From: Paenibacillus crassostreae
GTDB lineage: Bacteria; Bacillota; Bacilli; Paenibacillales; Paenibacillaceae
NCBI RefSeq assembly: GCF_001857945.1
Contig: NZ_CP017770.1
Location: 2,976,001 to 3,040,000, forward strand
Direction: 5' to 3'
Length of the DNA stretch: 64,000 nt
Numbering within the stretch: the first letter of the stretch is position 1; the number at the start of each line of letters is the position of its first letter. Below the pieces are notes generated by a model. It was not told the origin of the DNA, did not search any database, and saw only the letters and a program-made list of their open reading frames with translations. Below are positions 53,172 to 61,962 of this stretch, one piece after another. A program made the translations under genes and the position numbers.

Positions 53172-53642
53172 ATGGTAACTCTTAGAGGCATGAATGAACA
53201 GGAGTATGAAGTATTTGTCCATCAGAGTGCTATAGATTATGCAGAGGATAAAGTAAAAGCGGGAACATGGGTGGCTGAAGAAGCATTACAGTTATCTGTG
53301 GAGGAGATGCAACGCTTTTTACCTCAAGGATTGAATACACCAAATACCTACTTGTACGCTGTGGTCGATCCAGTATTGGACATTAAGGTAGGTTATCTGT
53401 GGATCCATCTTACGGATGGCCCTCTTGGTAGGTCAGCATTTATTTACGATATTGCCATCCATAAAGATTATCAAGGGAAGGGATACGGTACATCTACGAT
53501 GTCTGCTTTGGAAGAAGAAGCAAGCCGTCTACGCGTTGATAAGATTTCCCTCCATGTATTCGGACATAATAAGATTGCTTTCGGATTGTATCAGAAGATG
53601 GGATATCAAGTGACGGATATAAGCATGTCGAAGCAACTATAA
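53172..53642 (+). CDS. GNAT family N-acetyltransferase
   Basis: A 156-residue acetyltransferase. After an N-terminal helical part comes YLWIHLTDGPLGRSAFIYDIAIHKDYQGKGYGTSTM, in which the Q/R-x-x-G-x-G/A acetyl-CoA loop is QGKGYG (about residue 105), and the C-terminal HVFGHNKIAFGLYQKMGYQ block is standard. Start ATG 53172, nine bases from AAGGGAG. The substrate is not predictable. A good terminator follows. Confidence 0.88.
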   Translation: MVTLRGMNEQEYEVFVHQSAIDYAEDKVKAGTWVAEEALQLSVEEMQRFLPQGLNTPNTYLYAVVDPVLDIKVGYLWIHLTDGPLGRSAFIYDIAIHKDYQGKGYGTSTMSALEEEASRLRVDKISLHVFGHNKIAFGLYQKMGYQVTDISMSKQL

Positions 53643-53653
53643 TATGATATTGG

Positions 53654-53691
53654 AACACCATGAGGCTAAGTTGGACTCGTGGTGTTTTTTT
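53654..53691 (+). terminator. Terminator after the acetyltransferase
   Basis: AACACCATGAG and CTCGTGGTGTT form an 11-bp stem with one wobble, followed by T7. Confidence 0.9.
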
Positions 53692-53903
53692 ACTTTAAGA
53701 AATAGTATGAGCATCTTCGGAGGAATTAATGTGTTTTACTGAAATTACTGCACACCTAATTATGGAATAAGGGAAGTAGGTCGTTAAGTAGGCAACACAC
53801 ATAGGGATCTCCACACACTTAAGGCTTGGATAATGGGAGCTACCTTGGCGTATGTTAATGAAGAGTGATCTTCACTCATTCATATTACGGGAGGCGTCCA
53901 ACG

Positions 53904-54140
53904 ATGAGTAGTAAGAATAAAGATATGCTTCCAATATCGAGAGAAACCGTCGAAGTGGAAGGGGTATATAAGAATGAAGAGGGACGAGAGTTGTACTTGC
54001 GTAGAGGGGAAGAATTCCCTGCCGATTTGGTGCTTGGAAATACGGAATGGGAGATGACTGAACTTGCTATTGATGATCATTCCCCAAGCCAACCCATCAA
54101 GCATATCATCCCAAAAAGAGATAAGGAAAGCGGGGACTAA
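53904..54140 (+). CDS. Small hydrophilic protein, not recognised
   Basis: A 78-residue charged protein (start ATG 53904 after GGGAGG, nine bases). The central VEGVYKNEEGRELYLRRGEEFPADLVLGNTEW has the feel of the small YjzC-like proteins of Bacilli (GVY, then a turn, then L-x-x-G-x-x-FP and a Trp), but I am not sure of that. It ends in a Lys/Arg/Glu-rich tail. No membrane segment or signal. Monocistronic, with its own ribosome binding site. Confidence 0.65.
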   Translation: MSSKNKDMLPISRETVEVEGVYKNEEGRELYLRRGEEFPADLVLGNTEWEMTELAIDDHSPSQPIKHIIPKRDKESGD

Positions 54141-54161
54141 GGGACGCACATAACGAATAAT

Positions 54162-54209
54162 AAACGCTCTCCATCGCGGGATTTCACAATTCGAGCGCGG
54201 AGGGCGTTT
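54162..54209 (+). other. Hairpin between the small protein and the heparinase-like gene
   Basis: AAACGCTCTCC and GGAGGGCGTTT pair with one wobble and frame a GC-rich inner part (CGCGG/CGCGG region). No T-tract follows, so termination is uncertain. Confidence 0.5.
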
Positions 54210-54302
54210 GCTGTCGAGAACTCACAGATTTGGTATACTAGGAGGATGCTAGGATTAGTTGTGATGGTAGGTATAGTACACTTTTTTGAAGGGTGGAAGT
54301 AG

Positions 54303-56159
54303 ATGATGAATATGAAGTCATTGCTAGAAGCTTTGCATCATGGAACGGAGAAAGCTTGCGGGCATGGGGTGGAACTACTTTTTCAAGAGGGACGAGATGT
54401 GACGACATGGCAAAAAATATCCTCAGATTCTTTCTATGCGGAGATGGTTAGTGAAATACGAGAATTGGGGGATAGGCTTTTACAAGAACCTATGCCACTA
54501 ATTCCTTTTTCATTATATAAATTGTATGAGACAATTGGGGATCGGGAATCGTTTCAAAATGCTTATTTTGAGAGAAGACGTAGGCTCGATGCCTTTGTGT
54601 TTCTATCTTTATTGGACAAGGATGATAAATACATCGTTGCCTTGGAGGATGTCCTCTGGGCGATTTGTGATGAATATACATGGTGCCTACCTGCTCATTT
54701 AGGCGGAAGCCTATCGATTGTACTGAATGAAGCTCGTGGGCATCGGGAGACATTGGATTTGTTTGCAGCAGAGACTGCATTTTCTTTGAGTGAAATTATT
54801 CATTTGTTAGGATCTCGTTTATCCGAAATTGTAGTGCATCGAGTGATCAAGGAGATTAGAGAGCGGGTACTAGAATCCTATGCCTCTTTAAAATCTGCAA
54901 ACTGGTGGGAAACGGCAGATATGAACTGGGCGGCAGTCTGTGGGGGAGCCATTGGAGCAACAGCAATGTACCTGATTGAGGAAGATGATACGTTAGCACC
55001 GCTACTTGCGCGTATTTTGGATACCATGGAATGTTTCTTGGATGGTTTTGCTGAGGATGGAGCATGTCGAGAAGGTGTTGGGTATTGGGCTTATGGCTTC
55101 GGATATTTTGTTTATTTCGCCGCACTGTTGAAGCAAAGAACAATAGGTGAAATCGACTTGCTACATGGTAATGAAAAAGTGAAACAAATCGCGATGTTCC
55201 AGCAAAAATGCTATCTAGGACACAATTTTGTCATTAGCTATTCAGATTCCAGTATTACACATGCCTATCAAATCGGTCTAACTCATTATTTGAAGTCACT
55301 CTTTGAGGAGGTTGACGTACCCCCATTAAAGTCCCATTCCGGACCGTGGGGAGATCATTGCTTTCGGTTCGCGCATGCGATTCGTAATTTGCTGTGGAGC
55401 AGGGAATCCTATGTCACTGAAAAGCTACCATCCGCTTATTATGTATTGGAAGAGGCTCAAATATTCATCCGTCGAAGTGAATGGAATGGGAAGAACGTGG
55501 CTTTTTCTATAAAAGGTGGTCATAACGCTGAACCGCATAACCATAATGATGTAGGGAGCTTCATTCTTCACACAGAAGATCAACCTATTTTTGTCGATCC
55601 AGGTAATGGTATTTATACGAAAGAATATTTTGGTGATGAGCGCTATTCCCTGATCTACAATGGTTCCCACGGACATTCTGTCCCGATTATTGAAGGTCTC
55701 CATCAACAGGAAGGGGAGCAATATGCGGCTCATTGGATTCAGTTTGAACCCTCTGAGGATGGTGATATTGTTGAATTAGATTTAACGAATGCCTATGAGT
55801 CAGATAATCTAACATCCTTGACCCGAACCTGCCGATATCATAAGAATACACTTCGAATAGAGGATCAATATAGTTTCGCAAGCACGCCGATCTCCCTAAC
55901 AGAAAGATTCGTTACTTTTATAGAGCCAGAGCTTAAGATGAATGGTAAAATTATTTTAGATACTGGGAAAGGAATATCGGTGGAGCTTCATTATAATAGC
56001 AGTGAATTGGAATATAGCTGTGAGCGGGTAGCATTTCTGCCTGAAACGACAAACCAGTCTTCTTTGTATCTAATTGATCTTAAAGTGAAGGAACTTAACT
56101 GTAAGATGAGTGTGAGCGTGAATATAGAAATATGTTCTAATCAAGAGATGACCTTGTGA
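54303..56159 (+). CDS. Heparinase II/III-like polysaccharide lyase or related protein
   Basis: A 618-residue protein with the two-domain plan of this family. The N-terminal alpha/alpha toroid spans about residues 30-370 and includes NWAAVCGGAIGATAM and DGACREGVGYWAYGFGYFVYF with the Tyr/His region. The beta-sandwich contains the diagnostic GGHNAEPHNHNDVGSFILH, FVDPGNGIYTKEYF and NGSHGHSVPII. There is no signal peptide, so it should act on imported oligosaccharides in the cytoplasm, as do unsaturated or glycosaminoglycan oligosaccharide lyases. No transporter or glycosidase genes accompany it, so substrate is open. Start is ATG 54303 or 54306 after GGGTGGAAG. Confidence 0.88.
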   Translation: MMNMKSLLEALHHGTEKACGHGVELLFQEGRDVTTWQKISSDSFYAEMVSEIRELGDRLLQEPMPLIPFSLYKLYETIGDRESFQNAYFERRRRLDAFVFLSLLDKDDKYIVALEDVLWAICDEYTWCLPAHLGGSLSIVLNEARGHRETLDLFAAETAFSLSEIIHLLGSRLSEIVVHRVIKEIRERVLESYASLKSANWWETADMNWAAVCGGAIGATAMYLIEEDDTLAPLLARILDTMECFLDGFAEDGACREGVGYWAYGFGYFVYFAALLKQRTIGEIDLLHGNEKVKQIAMFQQKCYLGHNFVISYSDSSITHAYQIGLTHYLKSLFEEVDVPPLKSHSGPWGDHCFRFAHAIRNLLWSRESYVTEKLPSAYYVLEEAQIFIRRSEWNGKNVAFSIKGGHNAEPHNHNDVGSFILHTEDQPIFVDPGNGIYTKEYFGDERYSLIYNGSHGHSVPIIEGLHQQEGEQYAAHWIQFEPSEDGDIVELDLTNAYESDNLTSLTRTCRYHKNTLRIEDQYSFASTPISLTERFVTFIEPELKMNGKIILDTGKGISVELHYNSSELEYSCERVAFLPETTNQSSLYLIDLKVKELNCKMSVSVNIEICSNQEMTL

Positions 56160-56291
56160 ATAGCCATTACCAGGGCTAGGTAGGGCATAGTCCTTGCTGG
56201 GTTAAATGTTCTAATATATAATGGGTAAATCAAGCTATATCGTATCGTAAGATCAAATAGTTAAAAACCTAAAATGGGAGTTGTCATATAA

Positions 56292-57392
56292 ATGGCTTTG
56301 AAAGCGGGAATCGTTGGACTACCGAATGTAGGTAAGTCCACATTGTTTAATGCAATCACACAAGCTGGAGCAGAAGCAGCGAATTATCCTTTCTGTACAA
56401 TCGATCCGAATGTTGGGGTTGTTGAAGTACCTGATGAGCGTTTGGATAAGCTTACCGAATTAGTTGTTCCTGATAAAACAGTACCAACTGCCTTCGAATT
56501 CGTTGACATTGCTGGACTTGTTCGTGGTGCGAGTAAGGGTGAAGGTCTAGGAAATAAATTCCTTGCACATATTCGTGAAGTTGATGCCATTGTCCATGTG
56601 GTGAGATGTTTTGAAGATGAGAACGTTACCCATGTAGATGGAAAAGTGAATCCAGTTAGTGATATCCAGACGATTAATCTTGAACTCATACTTGCCGATC
56701 TTGAAAGTATTGAGAAGAAGATCGACCGTTCGCGTAAGAACATAAAGAATGGTGATAAGAAGGTTGTGCAAGAGGTTGAAGTTCTTGAACGAGTAAAAGA
56801 AGCTCTATATAACGATATGCCAGCACGTAGTGTTGAACTTAGTGAAGATGATCTAGCTATTGTACGTGATCTTCATTTGCTAACACTTAAGCCGGTTCTT
56901 TATGCAGCTAATCTTAGCGAAGATGGCGTAGCCGATGCAGACACCAATCCGTATGTACAGCAAGTGCGTGATTTTGCAGCAGCAGAGAATGCAGCAGTTG
57001 TACCTATTAGTGCTAAGGTAGAAGCCGAAATTGCAGAATTGGAAGGCGAAGACAAGGCGATGTTCCTAGAGGAGCTAGGGTTGGAAGAGTCAGGCCTTAA
57101 CCGTCTGATCAAAGCAGCTTATAGTCTACTAGGATTGTATACGTATTTCACAGCAGGTGTACAAGAAGTTCGTGCTTGGACGATCCGTAAAGGCATGAAG
57201 GCACCTCAAGCAGCAGGTGTTATTCATACAGACTTCGAACGTGGATTTATTCGTGCAGAAGTAGTGGGATATGATGACCTTATCGCTGCAGGTTCTATGA
57301 ATGGTGCGAAAGAACGCGGACAGCTACGTCTTGAAGGTAAAGAATACATCGTAAAAGATGGCGACGTTATGCATTTCCGTTTCAACGTATAG
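56292..57392 (+). CDS. ychF: Redox-regulated ATPase YchF (OLA1 family)
   Basis: Ribosome-associated P-loop ATPase of the Obg superfamily. The 366 residues hold GLPNVGKST (P-loop, 9-17), [13 protein letters not shown] (switch I), [11 protein letters not shown] (Walker B), the modified specificity motif NLSED in place of NKxD, which explains ATP over GTP preference, a coiled-coil insertion (about 130-200) and a C-terminal TGS domain (about 280-366). It acts in translation and oxidative-stress regulation. It is monocistronic, with its own terminator. Confidence 0.96.
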   Translation: MALKAGIVGLPNVGKSTLFNAITQAGAEAANYPFCTIDPNVGVVEVPDERLDKLTELVVPDKTVPTAFEFVDIAGLVRGASKGEGLGNKFLAHIREVDAIVHVVRCFEDENVTHVDGKVNPVSDIQTINLELILADLESIEKKIDRSRKNIKNGDKKVVQEVEVLERVKEALYNDMPARSVELSEDDLAIVRDLHLLTLKPVLYAANLSEDGVADADTNPYVQQVRDFAAAENAAVVPISAKVEAEIAELEGEDKAMFLEELGLEESGLNRLIKAAYSLLGLYTYFTAGVQEVRAWTIRKGMKAPQAAGVIHTDFERGFIRAEVVGYDDLIAAGSMNGAKERGQLRLEGKEYIVKDGDVMHFRFNV

Positions 57393-57412
57393 GAAGTCCT
57401 GCCAAGGAAACG

Positions 57413-57444
57413 GAATAAGCTTGCCAGTCTTGGTAAGCTTATTC
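57413..57444 (+). terminator. Terminator-like hairpin after ychF
   Basis: GAATAAGCTTGCCA and TGGTAAGCTTATTC pair over 14 positions with one wobble and a 4-nt loop; a modest T-rich stretch (GTTATTTC) follows. Confidence 0.7.
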
Positions 57445-57599
57445 GTTATTTCAAGTTTCCATAACTCCACTCCCTCTTTTAAAGATAAGGGATTATTCTG
57501 TAAAAATATAATTAAAGATAGTCTAATTTATTTAATTGTGATATAATAAACAGTCGAGAAAATCGTTTGTAGTATTTTAAACAGGAGAGGTGACCCCCA

Positions 57600-58667
57600 A
57601 TGTTGGACAAATTACAATCCTTGGCGGACCGCTATGAAAAGCTGAGCGAACTGCTCTGTGATCCTAACGTTGCAAGTGATACTGCAAAGTTGCGGGAATA
57701 TTCTAAAGAACAATCTGATTTGCAGCCTGCATTCGAGGCTTTTACTGAATATAGAACGGTTATGGAAGAGCTAGATGCTGCCAAAGTGATGCAATCCGAG
57801 AAGCTAGATGATGAAATGCGTGAGATGGTTAAGATGGAGATCGATGAATTGTCATCTCGGCATGATGAGCTAGAGAGTCAAATTCGTTTATTACTATTAC
57901 CGAAAGATCCAAACGATGATAAGAATGTTATTATCGAAATCCGTGGTGCTGCTGGTGGTGACGAAGCGGCTTTGTTTGCTGCTGATTTATTCCGTATGTA
58001 CACACGCTATGCAGATACACAGGGATGGAAAGTGGATCTAATGGACGTGAATAGTAATGATCTTGGAGGATTTAAAGAAGTTATATTCTCCATCAACGGT
58101 CGTGGTGCTTATAGCAAAATGAAGTACGAAAGCGGAGCGCATCGTGTGCAACGCATACCTACTACTGAATCTGGTGGACGGATTCATACGTCAACATCGA
58201 CGGTAGCCGTACTACCAGAGGCTGAAGAGTTTGAAATTGAAATTCATGATAAAGACATTCGTGTAGATACATTCTGTTCAAGTGGTGCGGGTGGACAATC
58301 TGTTAATACAACAAAGTCAGCCGTTCGGGTAACTCATATTCCTACGGGAATTGTGGCAACTTGCCAAGATGGTAAATCACAGAATAAGAATAAGGATCAA
58401 GCGCTTAAAGTGCTTCGCACTCGTATCTCAGATATGATGCGCCAAGAAGAAGAAGCGAAGTATGCAGGTGAACGTAAGACTAAAGTGGGTACAGGAGACC
58501 GAAGCGAGCGAATTCGTACGTATAACTTCCCACAGAGTCGTGTAACGGATCATCGGATTGGATTGACAGTTCATAAATTGGATCAGATTATGAATGGTGA
58601 AATTGAAGATATTATTGCAGCATTAAGCATTGCCGAACAGGCTGAGATGATGGATAAAGGGGAATAA
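57600..58667 (+). CDS. prfA: Peptide chain release factor 1
   Basis: Reads UAA and UAG and releases the finished peptide. The 355-residue protein has the anticodon-mimicking PxT motif as PTT in [13 protein letters not shown] and the catalytic GGQ in [13 protein letters not shown], whose Gln is methylated by PrmC, encoded just downstream. N-terminal coiled-coil about 1-100. ATG follows AGGAGAGGTGA. It is in an operon with prmC (gap 4 bp). Confidence 0.97.
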   Translation: MLDKLQSLADRYEKLSELLCDPNVASDTAKLREYSKEQSDLQPAFEAFTEYRTVMEELDAAKVMQSEKLDDEMREMVKMEIDELSSRHDELESQIRLLLLPKDPNDDKNVIIEIRGAAGGDEAALFAADLFRMYTRYADTQGWKVDLMDVNSNDLGGFKEVIFSINGRGAYSKMKYESGAHRVQRIPTTESGGRIHTSTSTVAVLPEAEEFEIEIHDKDIRVDTFCSSGAGGQSVNTTKSAVRVTHIPTGIVATCQDGKSQNKNKDQALKVLRTRISDMMRQEEEAKYAGERKTKVGTGDRSERIRTYNFPQSRVTDHRIGLTVHKLDQIMNGEIEDIIAALSIAEQAEMMDKGE

Positions 58668-58671
58668 TGCT

Positions 58672-59568
58672 TTGAACAACGACGTTTTTGTCATGACAAC
58701 AAAGCAAAGTATACGGGAAGCCTTTGCGGAGGCTTCCTCTTTTTTCATGGGTTGCGGTGTGTTGGAGCCGCAACGAAATGCCCAGTTACTATTGGAACAT
58801 GTGCTGGGCATGTCTGGTACCGCCTATTACATGGCGTTGCCCGATCCTTTCCCTGCAGCAGCGATTGCTGCATGGGAAGATGTGGTCACCCGCAAAGCAG
58901 CGGGAGAACCCGCGCAGTACATCATCGGAGAGCAGGAGTTCTACGGCCTGCTCTTTGAGGTGACGCCCGCGGTGTTGATCCCGAGGCCGGAGACCGAGCT
59001 GCTGGTCGAGGCCGTCCTGCAGCAGGCCGAGCGGCTATGGCCGGGCTATGCCCAGCCCGCGCCGCTCGTCGCCGCCGATATTGGCACCGGCAGTGGTGCC
59101 ATTGCTGTGTCGCTGGCGGTGCAAGCTCCTAGCTGGCACGTACACGCCAGCGACATCTCGCCCGCCGCGTTGCGCGTCGCCGAGCGGAATGCAACGCGCC
59201 ATGCGGCCAGCGTTGCATTTAGAGAAGGCAACCTGCTGGTGCCGTTTGCCGGGATGGGGTTGGACATCTTGGTGTCCAACCCACCGTATATACCGGCTCG
59301 CGATATCGCCGGTCTACAGCCCGAGGTGCGCGACTTCGAACCGCGCCTCGCTTTAGATGGAGGTATGGATGGATTGAATCCATACCGCATCATGCTGGAA
59401 CAGATCGCTTTGCTAGCGACCCCACCACGCCTAATAGGGTTTGAATTAGGCATGGGGCAAGCAGAAGATATAGCCACATTGCTACGTCACACGGGATATT
59501 GGAATGAGATTATTACGATTCCAGATTACGCCGGCATAGATCGGCATGTCCTTGGAGTTCGTGTATAA
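58672..59568 (+). CDS. prmC: Release factor glutamine N5-methyltransferase
   Basis: Methylates the GGQ glutamine of release factors using S-adenosylmethionine. The 298-residue protein has an N-terminal helical release-factor binding domain and a Rossmann-fold catalytic domain. The SAM motif is ADIGTGSGAIAVSLA (about residue 136), IPRPETELL precedes it, and SNPPYIP is the NPPY catalytic motif (about 203). The TTG start (58672) is nine bases after GGGG, four bases past prfA; ATG 58693 is an alternative. Codon composition between about 58,880 and 59,345 is strikingly GC-rich relative to neighbours. A terminator-like hairpin lies in its first codons. Confidence 0.94.
   Translation: MNNDVFVMTTKQSIREAFAEASSFFMGCGVLEPQRNAQLLLEHVLGMSGTAYYMALPDPFPAAAIAAWEDVVTRKAAGEPAQYIIGEQEFYGLLFEVTPAVLIPRPETELLVEAVLQQAERLWPGYAQPAPLVAADIGTGSGAIAVSLAVQAPSWHVHASDISPAALRVAERNATRHAASVAFREGNLLVPFAGMGLDILVSNPPYIPARDIAGLQPEVRDFEPRLALDGGMDGLNPYRIMLEQIALLATPPRLIGFELGMGQAEDIATLLRHTGYWNEIITIPDYAGIDRHVLGVRV
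58716..58745 (+). terminator. Terminator-like hairpin inside the start of prmC
   Basis: GGAAGCCT/AGGCTTCC is a perfect 8-bp GC-rich stem with a 6-nt loop followed directly by TCTTTTTT. It lies 44 bp into the prmC reading frame. If translation of prmC is not keeping pace, this would end transcription, giving prfA mRNA in excess over prmC. Confidence 0.6.
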
Positions 59569-59661
59569 AGCAGTCTATTTATTCGACCCATGAATTAATT
59601 TCATAATTGCATAGGTGGTTATAAAATTGATTATCATACAACTTGTTAAGGCATTCCATTG

Positions 59662-59734
59662 AATTTAGTGCTGTTATTCCTTTACAATAGAACTAAGTGT
59701 GCTAGGAGCACATGAGACGGAAAGTCTCAGCACA
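59662..59734 (+). promoter_or_regulatory. SEDS gene promoter and competing leader hairpins
   Basis: TTGAAT (about 59,660) and TACAAT (59684-59689) at 18-nt spacing form a sigma-A-type promoter. The leader begins near 59,696 with GTGCT (59700-59704), which can pair with either AGCAC at 59708 or AGCAC at 59730; TGAGAC/GTCTCA (59714-59730) forms another stem. The second AGCAC abuts the AGGAGGG ribosome binding site. Confidence 0.45.
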
Positions 59735-59745
59735 GGAGGGCTAAC

Positions 59746-60939
59746 ATGCTTCGAAAGTTAAAAAAAGTAGATTATGTTGTAGTGCTGGTGCTGGTTGCGC
59801 TTATGGGGATCAGTATCTTGTCTTTATATAGTGTGACCAATGGAAGAACTAGTACAGGTTTAGATGGTCATCACATTAAGATGCTAATGTACTATGCGGT
59901 TTCCTTTGTAGCTTTTATTGCGATGATCTTGATTGATTACAGACTATTGATTAAATACGCTTGGGTCATTTATTTAGGTGGCTTGGTTTTGCTAGGAGTA
60001 GCAAGTCTTATAGGTAAGACCACGAACGGAGCAGAGGGATGGTTGAATATTTTTGGACTGTCGTTACAGCCAGCGGAACTCTTTAAGTTATGCCTAATCC
60101 TATTCTTAACGTTTGTTCTTGTTCGAATGGGTAAGAATCAGCTAGCTTTCTGGGGCGATGTTGTACCTCTTTGTATATTGGCCTTCATTCCGTTTGCTAT
60201 CGTGATTTTACAGAATGACCTCGGGAATTCATTTAGCTACTTTATCATTCTGATAGGGCTTCTGTGGATTGGGAACATCAAATTCACTCATGCGTTGATT
60301 GGAATTGCGATTATGATCGGAGCGCTTATTGGAGGGATTCAAGGGTATATTCATTATCATGATGAAATCAAGGTGACTCTAGAATCTATTGATAAAGCTC
60401 ACTGGGTTGAGAGGTTAGATCCTTGGCTTGTTCCTGAGCGAGCAACGGCGAAAGCGAGCTATCATACAGATAATGCGAAGCTTGCTATTGCATCTGGAGG
60501 GATGAGTGGAGAAGGATATATGAAAGGCACATCTGTTCAATCCGAACGTGTACCTTATACGTATTCTGATTCTATTTTCGTACAGATTGCTGAAGAATTT
60601 GGATTTGTAGGAGCATCCGTGTTGCTCTTATTATATTTCGTCATGATTCATCGCATGATTCTGATCTCGTTAGAATGCAAGGATCGAGCAGGACCGTATA
60701 TCATTGTGGGTGTCGTTTCCATGATGTTGTACCAGATTTTTGAGAACATTGGTGCTTTTCTCGGAATTATGCCATTAACTGGTATTACCCTGCCCTTTAT
60801 TAGTTTTGGAGGGACATCGTTGCTTATTAATATGGCTAGTATAGGGATCGTGATGAGTGTACGTGTTCATGGTCGGGAAGTTGAAGAAGAAATAGTTGTG
60901 CAAACCTCAAGTTATCCGAAAGTTGGGGAATTAAATTGA
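59746..60939 (+). CDS. SEDS family peptidoglycan glycosyltransferase (FtsW/RodA/SpoVE type)
   Basis: Polymerises lipid II into glycan strands with a class B penicillin-binding protein partner. The 397 residues have about ten membrane helices. The family motifs are LQPAELFKL (about 112), the catalytic-Asp region LQNDLGNSF (about 155) and, in the last third, SDSIFVQIAEEFGFVGA followed by PLTGITLPFISFGGTSLL. RodA-, FtsW- and SpoVE-like members cannot be told apart by eye; the location next to spoIIR and the presence of a leader hairpin are the only hints. No penicillin-binding protein gene is adjacent. Confidence 0.88.
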   Translation: MLRKLKKVDYVVVLVLVALMGISILSLYSVTNGRTSTGLDGHHIKMLMYYAVSFVAFIAMILIDYRLLIKYAWVIYLGGLVLLGVASLIGKTTNGAEGWLNIFGLSLQPAELFKLCLILFLTFVLVRMGKNQLAFWGDVVPLCILAFIPFAIVILQNDLGNSFSYFIILIGLLWIGNIKFTHALIGIAIMIGALIGGIQGYIHYHDEIKVTLESIDKAHWVERLDPWLVPERATAKASYHTDNAKLAIASGGMSGEGYMKGTSVQSERVPYTYSDSIFVQIAEEFGFVGASVLLLLYFVMIHRMILISLECKDRAGPYIIVGVVSMMLYQIFENIGAFLGIMPLTGITLPFISFGGTSLLINMASIGIVMSVRVHGREVEEEIVVQTSSYPKVGELN

Positions 60940-60973
60940 GTAATATGCATCTGCATGAACTCTCCCATTAAAG

Positions 60974-60993
60974 ACGCCGAAAGGCGTTTTTTT
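60974..60993 (+). terminator. Terminator after the SEDS gene
   Basis: ACGCC-GAAA-GGCGT tetraloop hairpin followed by T7. Confidence 0.93.
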
Positions 60994-61005
60994 GTAGTTT
61001 CACAG

Positions 61006-61035
61006 GTTTAGACTCTATCAGAATCGGACATACTA
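61006..61035 (+). promoter_or_regulatory. Sigma-F promoter of spoIIR
   Basis: GTTTA (61006-61010), exactly 15 nt, then GGACATACTA (61026-61035). Every fixed position of the B. subtilis sigma-F consensus GYWTA-N15-GGnnAnAnTR is met. spoIIR is a known sigma-F target that must be switched on early in the forespore. Confidence 0.9.
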
Positions 61036-61067
61036 CCATGTATGAATGATAGAGAGGGGTCGCTACT

Positions 61068-61787
61068 GTGAAATGGAATAGGATCAAGTGGGATGAGAAG
61101 ACGGGAGACATGTTACGCCTTTTATTTAAGAATACAGCCATTATATTTAGTATGTTATTTATGCTTGTGATGTCTTGGGATGGTCAACGTATAGATGCAT
61201 CGGTTGCAGAAGGTTCAATTCCGGAAGAGTCGATTCGACTACGTATTCTAGCAAATTCAGATAGTGTGAACGACCAACTTGTCAAAAGAGAAATCAGAGA
61301 CGCCATCATAGCAGAAATGAATGGTTGGGTGGAGGAACTGGATAATCCGCAAAATCTAGATCAAGCGAGGGAAACGATTCGGAATCACATGGCAGATTTG
61401 AATAATTTAGTGGGACAAGAGCTATCTGATCGTGGGATCAGCTATTCCTATCATGTGGAGCTTAGTGTCGTGCCTTTTCCAACGAAATTATACGGAGGTA
61501 CGGTTTACCCTGCTGGTGAATATGAAGCATTACGAGTTACTCTTGGTGCTGGTAGAGGCCAGAATTGGTGGTGTGTGCTATTCCCACCTCTTTGCTTCAT
61601 TGATGCAGGGAGTGGAGATGCAATTGCGCAATCCGCTGAAGAATCAGCACAAGTTAAAGAAACAGGTAACTCGGATAATGTGACGGTGAAGCAGGTACCC
61701 GCATCTACGGATGAAGCGCCAGAAGTTCGTTTTTTCCTGTGGGATTTATTATCTGGTTTCGTGGATTGGATCAAAGGATTATTCTAA
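61068..61787 (+). CDS. spoIIR: Stage II sporulation protein R
   Basis: Signal protein made in the forespore and exported to the intermembrane space to trigger SpoIIGA-mediated cleavage of pro-sigma-E in the mother cell. The 239 residues begin with a charged stretch and one export helix (about 22-37), then RLRILANSDSVNDQLVKREIRDA (about 57-79) and the highly conserved YPAGEYEALRVTLGAGRGQNWWCVLFPPLCFID (about 146-178). The C-terminus has a Glu/Ser linker and ends in an aromatic helix. GTG start at 61068 behind GAGAGGGG. Sigma-F promoter directly upstream. Confidence 0.95.
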   Translation: MKWNRIKWDEKTGDMLRLLFKNTAIIFSMLFMLVMSWDGQRIDASVAEGSIPEESIRLRILANSDSVNDQLVKREIRDAIIAEMNGWVEELDNPQNLDQARETIRNHMADLNNLVGQELSDRGISYSYHVELSVVPFPTKLYGGTVYPAGEYEALRVTLGAGRGQNWWCVLFPPLCFIDAGSGDAIAQSAEESAQVKETGNSDNVTVKQVPASTDEAPEVRFFLWDLLSGFVDWIKGLF

Positions 61788-61962
61788 TAATCGTAGCGTC
61801 ATGTAAATAAAAGACATAGCTTGGACGCTGATTTAGTTGCTCAGCCAATATAATTGTGTAAGCTTTCATGCTAAAATGGTAGAACCTCGTAAGCGGAAGT
61901 GCTTCAGTCGATGTGGTGGATTCTTATTATAATTAAACTATATAGAAGGCTTGGGATAACCA

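Noticed and set aside
59046..59477. 143-codon antisense and 102-codon alternative-frame ORFs inside prmC
   Set aside because: Consequences of the GC-rich patch, which is poor in stop codons.
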